Origin: Sphingomonadales bacterium
GTDB lineage: Bacteria > Pseudomonadota > Alphaproteobacteria > Sphingomonadales > Sphingomonadaceae
Assembly (NCBI GenBank): GCA_025360285.1
Contig: JANYCM010000230.1
Span: 1-7,514, forward strand
DNA: 7,514 nt
Direction: 5' to 3'
Shown here: positions 6,302 through 7,514 of the stretch, piece after piece
Numbering within the stretch: position 1 is the first letter of the stretch
Layout: the number at the start of each line of letters is the position of its first letter
The notes under the pieces: model-generated
The model's input: the letters and a program-made list of their open reading frames with translations, nothing else
Databases searched by the model: none
What the model was told of the DNA's origin: nothing
Made by a program: the position numbers and the translations under genes

Positions 6302-7514
6302 ATGGCCGTCCGATTCCTGCTCGAAGGCAAATTGGTCACGCTGACCGAGGTCGATCCGACGGCGACATTGCTCGACCATCTGCGCTACCGGATGGCGCGC
6401 ACGGGCACCAAGGAAGGATGTTCGGAAGGCGATTGCGGTGCCTGCACCGTTCTGGTCGGCGACCTGGCGGGTGACAGCATCGCCTGGCGGGCGGTCAATG
6501 CCTGCATCCTGTTTTTGCCGATGCTTGATGGCAAGGCATTGCTGACGATCGAAAGCCTTGCCGGTGGCGGCGGGCTCAATCCGCTGCAAGCGTGCATGGC
6601 CGCCAATGGCAGTTCGCAATGTGGTTTCTGCACGCCGGGCTTTGTCATGTCGCTTTATGGCCGCGCGATTGGGGCCAGTGGCCATGATTTGCCGGTGGCC
6701 GATGTGATCGCCGGCAATCTGTGTCGCTGCACCGGCTATGGCCCGTTGCTGGCAGCGGCGGGTGTTGACAGTGCGGCGCGCGATGACGCTGATCTGGTCG
6801 CCGGGCTGCGACAAATCGCGACGCCCGACACGGTCTCGGGGCATTTTGGCGATCGGCAATGGTTCATTCCGAAATCGGCAGCAGTCCTTGCCGACCTGCT
6901 CGCCGAATATCCGGCGGCACGCATCGTCGCCGGCGCCACCGATGTCGGCATCTGGGTCACCAAAGGCCTGAAGACGATGGAAACCCAGGTCTTTGTCGGC
7001 GATATTGCCGAGCTTTGCCAAATCGAAGAAACCGCCGACGGGCTGACCATCGGCGCTGCTGTGCACTGGGCCGATGCGCATCCAGCGTTGGCGCGGTTGC
7101 ATCCTGATCTGGGCGAACTGGTGCGGCGCTTTGCCGGGCTTCAGGTCCGCAATACCGCGACCGTTGGCGGCAATATCGCCAATGGCTCGCCGATCGGCGA
7201 CGGGCCGCCGGCGCTGATGGCGCTAGGGACGCAACTCACGTTGTGCAGCCGCGCCGGGCGTCGTACCATGCCGCTGGAGGATTATTTTCGCGCCTATGGC
7301 GAGCAGGATCGCCAGCCAGGTGAATTTGTCGAAAGCCTGTTTGTGCCGCGACCAGCACCGGATGCGATCGTCCATGTCTCCAAATTGTCGCGGCGCTTCG
7401 ACAGCGACATCAGCGCGGTCTGCGGGGCGTTTCATCTGACGCTTCGGGATGGCCATATTACGGCGGCGCGGGTGGCTTTTGGCGGCATGGCGGCGACGCC
7501 GCGGCGCGCGCTTG
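6302..7514 (+). CDS. xdhA: Xanthine dehydrogenase small subunit XdhA (2Fe-2S/FAD), 5' part
   Basis: The frame opens at ATG 6302, one base after the uraH stop, and runs off the right edge without a stop; 404 residues are in view of an expected 480-500. XdhA carries electrons from the molybdenum subunit through two [2Fe-2S] clusters and FAD to NAD+ during oxidation of hypoxanthine and xanthine to urate. The plant-ferredoxin-type cluster uses Cys40, Cys45, Cys48 (CSEGDCGAC) and Cys68 (NACI). The helical second cluster uses Cys107, Cys110 (CGFCTPG), Cys141 and Cys143 (CRCTGY). The FAD domain begins near residue 187, with VAGATDVGIWVTKG (209-222) and TVGGNIANGSPIGDGPP (287-303). The NGSPIGDGPP wording fits XdhA rather than the CO dehydrogenase medium subunit, and the N-terminal fusion of iron-sulfur and FAD domains agrees. 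XdhB (molybdopterin subunit) and XdhC (chaperone) would be expected further right. No defect is seen in this part. Confidence 0.95.
   Translation, partial: MAVRFLLEGKLVTLTEVDPTATLLDHLRYRMARTGTKEGCSEGDCGACTVLVGDLAGDSIAWRAVNACILFLPMLDGKALLTIESLAGGGGLNPLQACMAANGSSQCGFCTPGFVMSLYGRAIGASGHDLPVADVIAGNLCRCTGYGPLLAAAGVDSAARDDADLVAGLRQIATPDTVSGHFGDRQWFIPKSAAVLADLLAEYPAARIVAGATDVGIWVTKGLKTMETQVFVGDIAELCQIEETADGLTIGAAVHWADAHPALARLHPDLGELVRRFAGLQVRNTATVGGNIANGSPIGDGPPALMALGTQLTLCSRAGRRTMPLEDYFRAYGEQDRQPGEFVESLFVPRPAPDAIVHVSKLSRRFDSDISAVCGAFHLTLRDGHITAARVAFGGMAATPRRAL

Larger units (their letters stand above)
557..6302 (+). other. Continuous overlapping-gene operon structure
   Basis: All nine genes are on the same strand with no spacer. 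The junctions are: hpxW/allC overlap at 557-563 (or GTGA at 560-563), allC/pucG at 1797-1804, pucG/puuE at 3026-3032, then ATGA overlaps at 3910-3913, 4287-4290, 4775-4778 and 5968-5971, and TGA-G-ATG at 6298-6304. This supports one polycistronic message with translational coupling. No promoter, terminator or operator can be placed in the window, and any regulator gene lies outside it. Confidence 0.9.

Noticed and set aside
6298..6304. Possible terminator or promoter between uraH and xdhA
   Set aside because: Only one base separates stop and start, and no hairpin followed by a T-run is seen.
6203..7102. 299-codon open frame on the minus strand
   Set aside because: It is antisense to uraH and xdhA, both of which show complete catalytic or cofactor motifs. 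It is a composition shadow.
1..7514. Frequent GGCGG/GATGG-like short repeats
   Set aside because: These follow Ala/Gly/Asp codons with GC-rich third positions and have no regular spacing, so no CRISPR, tandem repeat or mobile-element structure is supported.

Overview
The window is a single, gap-free block of nine plus-strand genes for breaking down purines through urate and ureides. The DNA is GC-rich with strong third-position G/C bias. The gene set includes a PuuD-type membrane cytochrome c urate oxidase, a PuuE-type allantoinase and an XdhA-type small xanthine dehydrogenase subunit. Together these suggest an alphaproteobacterium, possibly a sphingomonad-like lineage. The lineage guess rests on gene content and composition only and is weak below class level.

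Layout, left to right: the 3' part of an HpxW-like oxamate amidohydrolase (3-563, start outside the window); an AllC/HpxK-type allantoate amidohydrolase (557-1804); (S)-ureidoglycine-glyoxylate aminotransferase PucG/HpxJ (1797-3032); allantoinase PuuE (3026-3913); oxalurate-pathway protein HpxZ (3910-4290); OHCU decarboxylase UraD (4287-4778); cytochrome c urate oxidase PuuD (4775-5971); hydroxyisourate hydrolase UraH (5968-6300); and the 5' part of xanthine dehydrogenase small subunit XdhA (6302 to the window end). Seven of the eight junctions overlap by 4 to 8 bases and the eighth has a one-base gap. There is no intergenic space, so no internal promoter or terminator is visible in a spacer.

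Read as a pathway, xanthine is oxidised to urate (XdhA with partners outside the window). PuuD oxidises urate to 5-hydroxyisourate and passes electrons to its own heme domain. UraH and UraD convert the product to (S)-allantoin, PuuE opens it to allantoate, and AllC releases CO2 and ammonia to give (S)-ureidoglycine. PucG transaminates this with glyoxylate to oxalurate and glycine. HpxZ and HpxW belong to the oxalurate-to-oxamate-to-oxalate branch. Gene order is close to the reverse of reaction order, with two neighbouring swaps and hpxZ out of place.

All individual families are known. The parts worth a second look are the combination of PuuD respiration-linked urate oxidation with the Klebsiella-like HpxJ/HpxW/HpxZ oxalurate branch in one coupled operon, the separation of hpxZ from hpxW, and the unexplained source of glyoxylate. 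I did not find a clearly new system, mobile element, RNA gene, CRISPR array or structured repeat.
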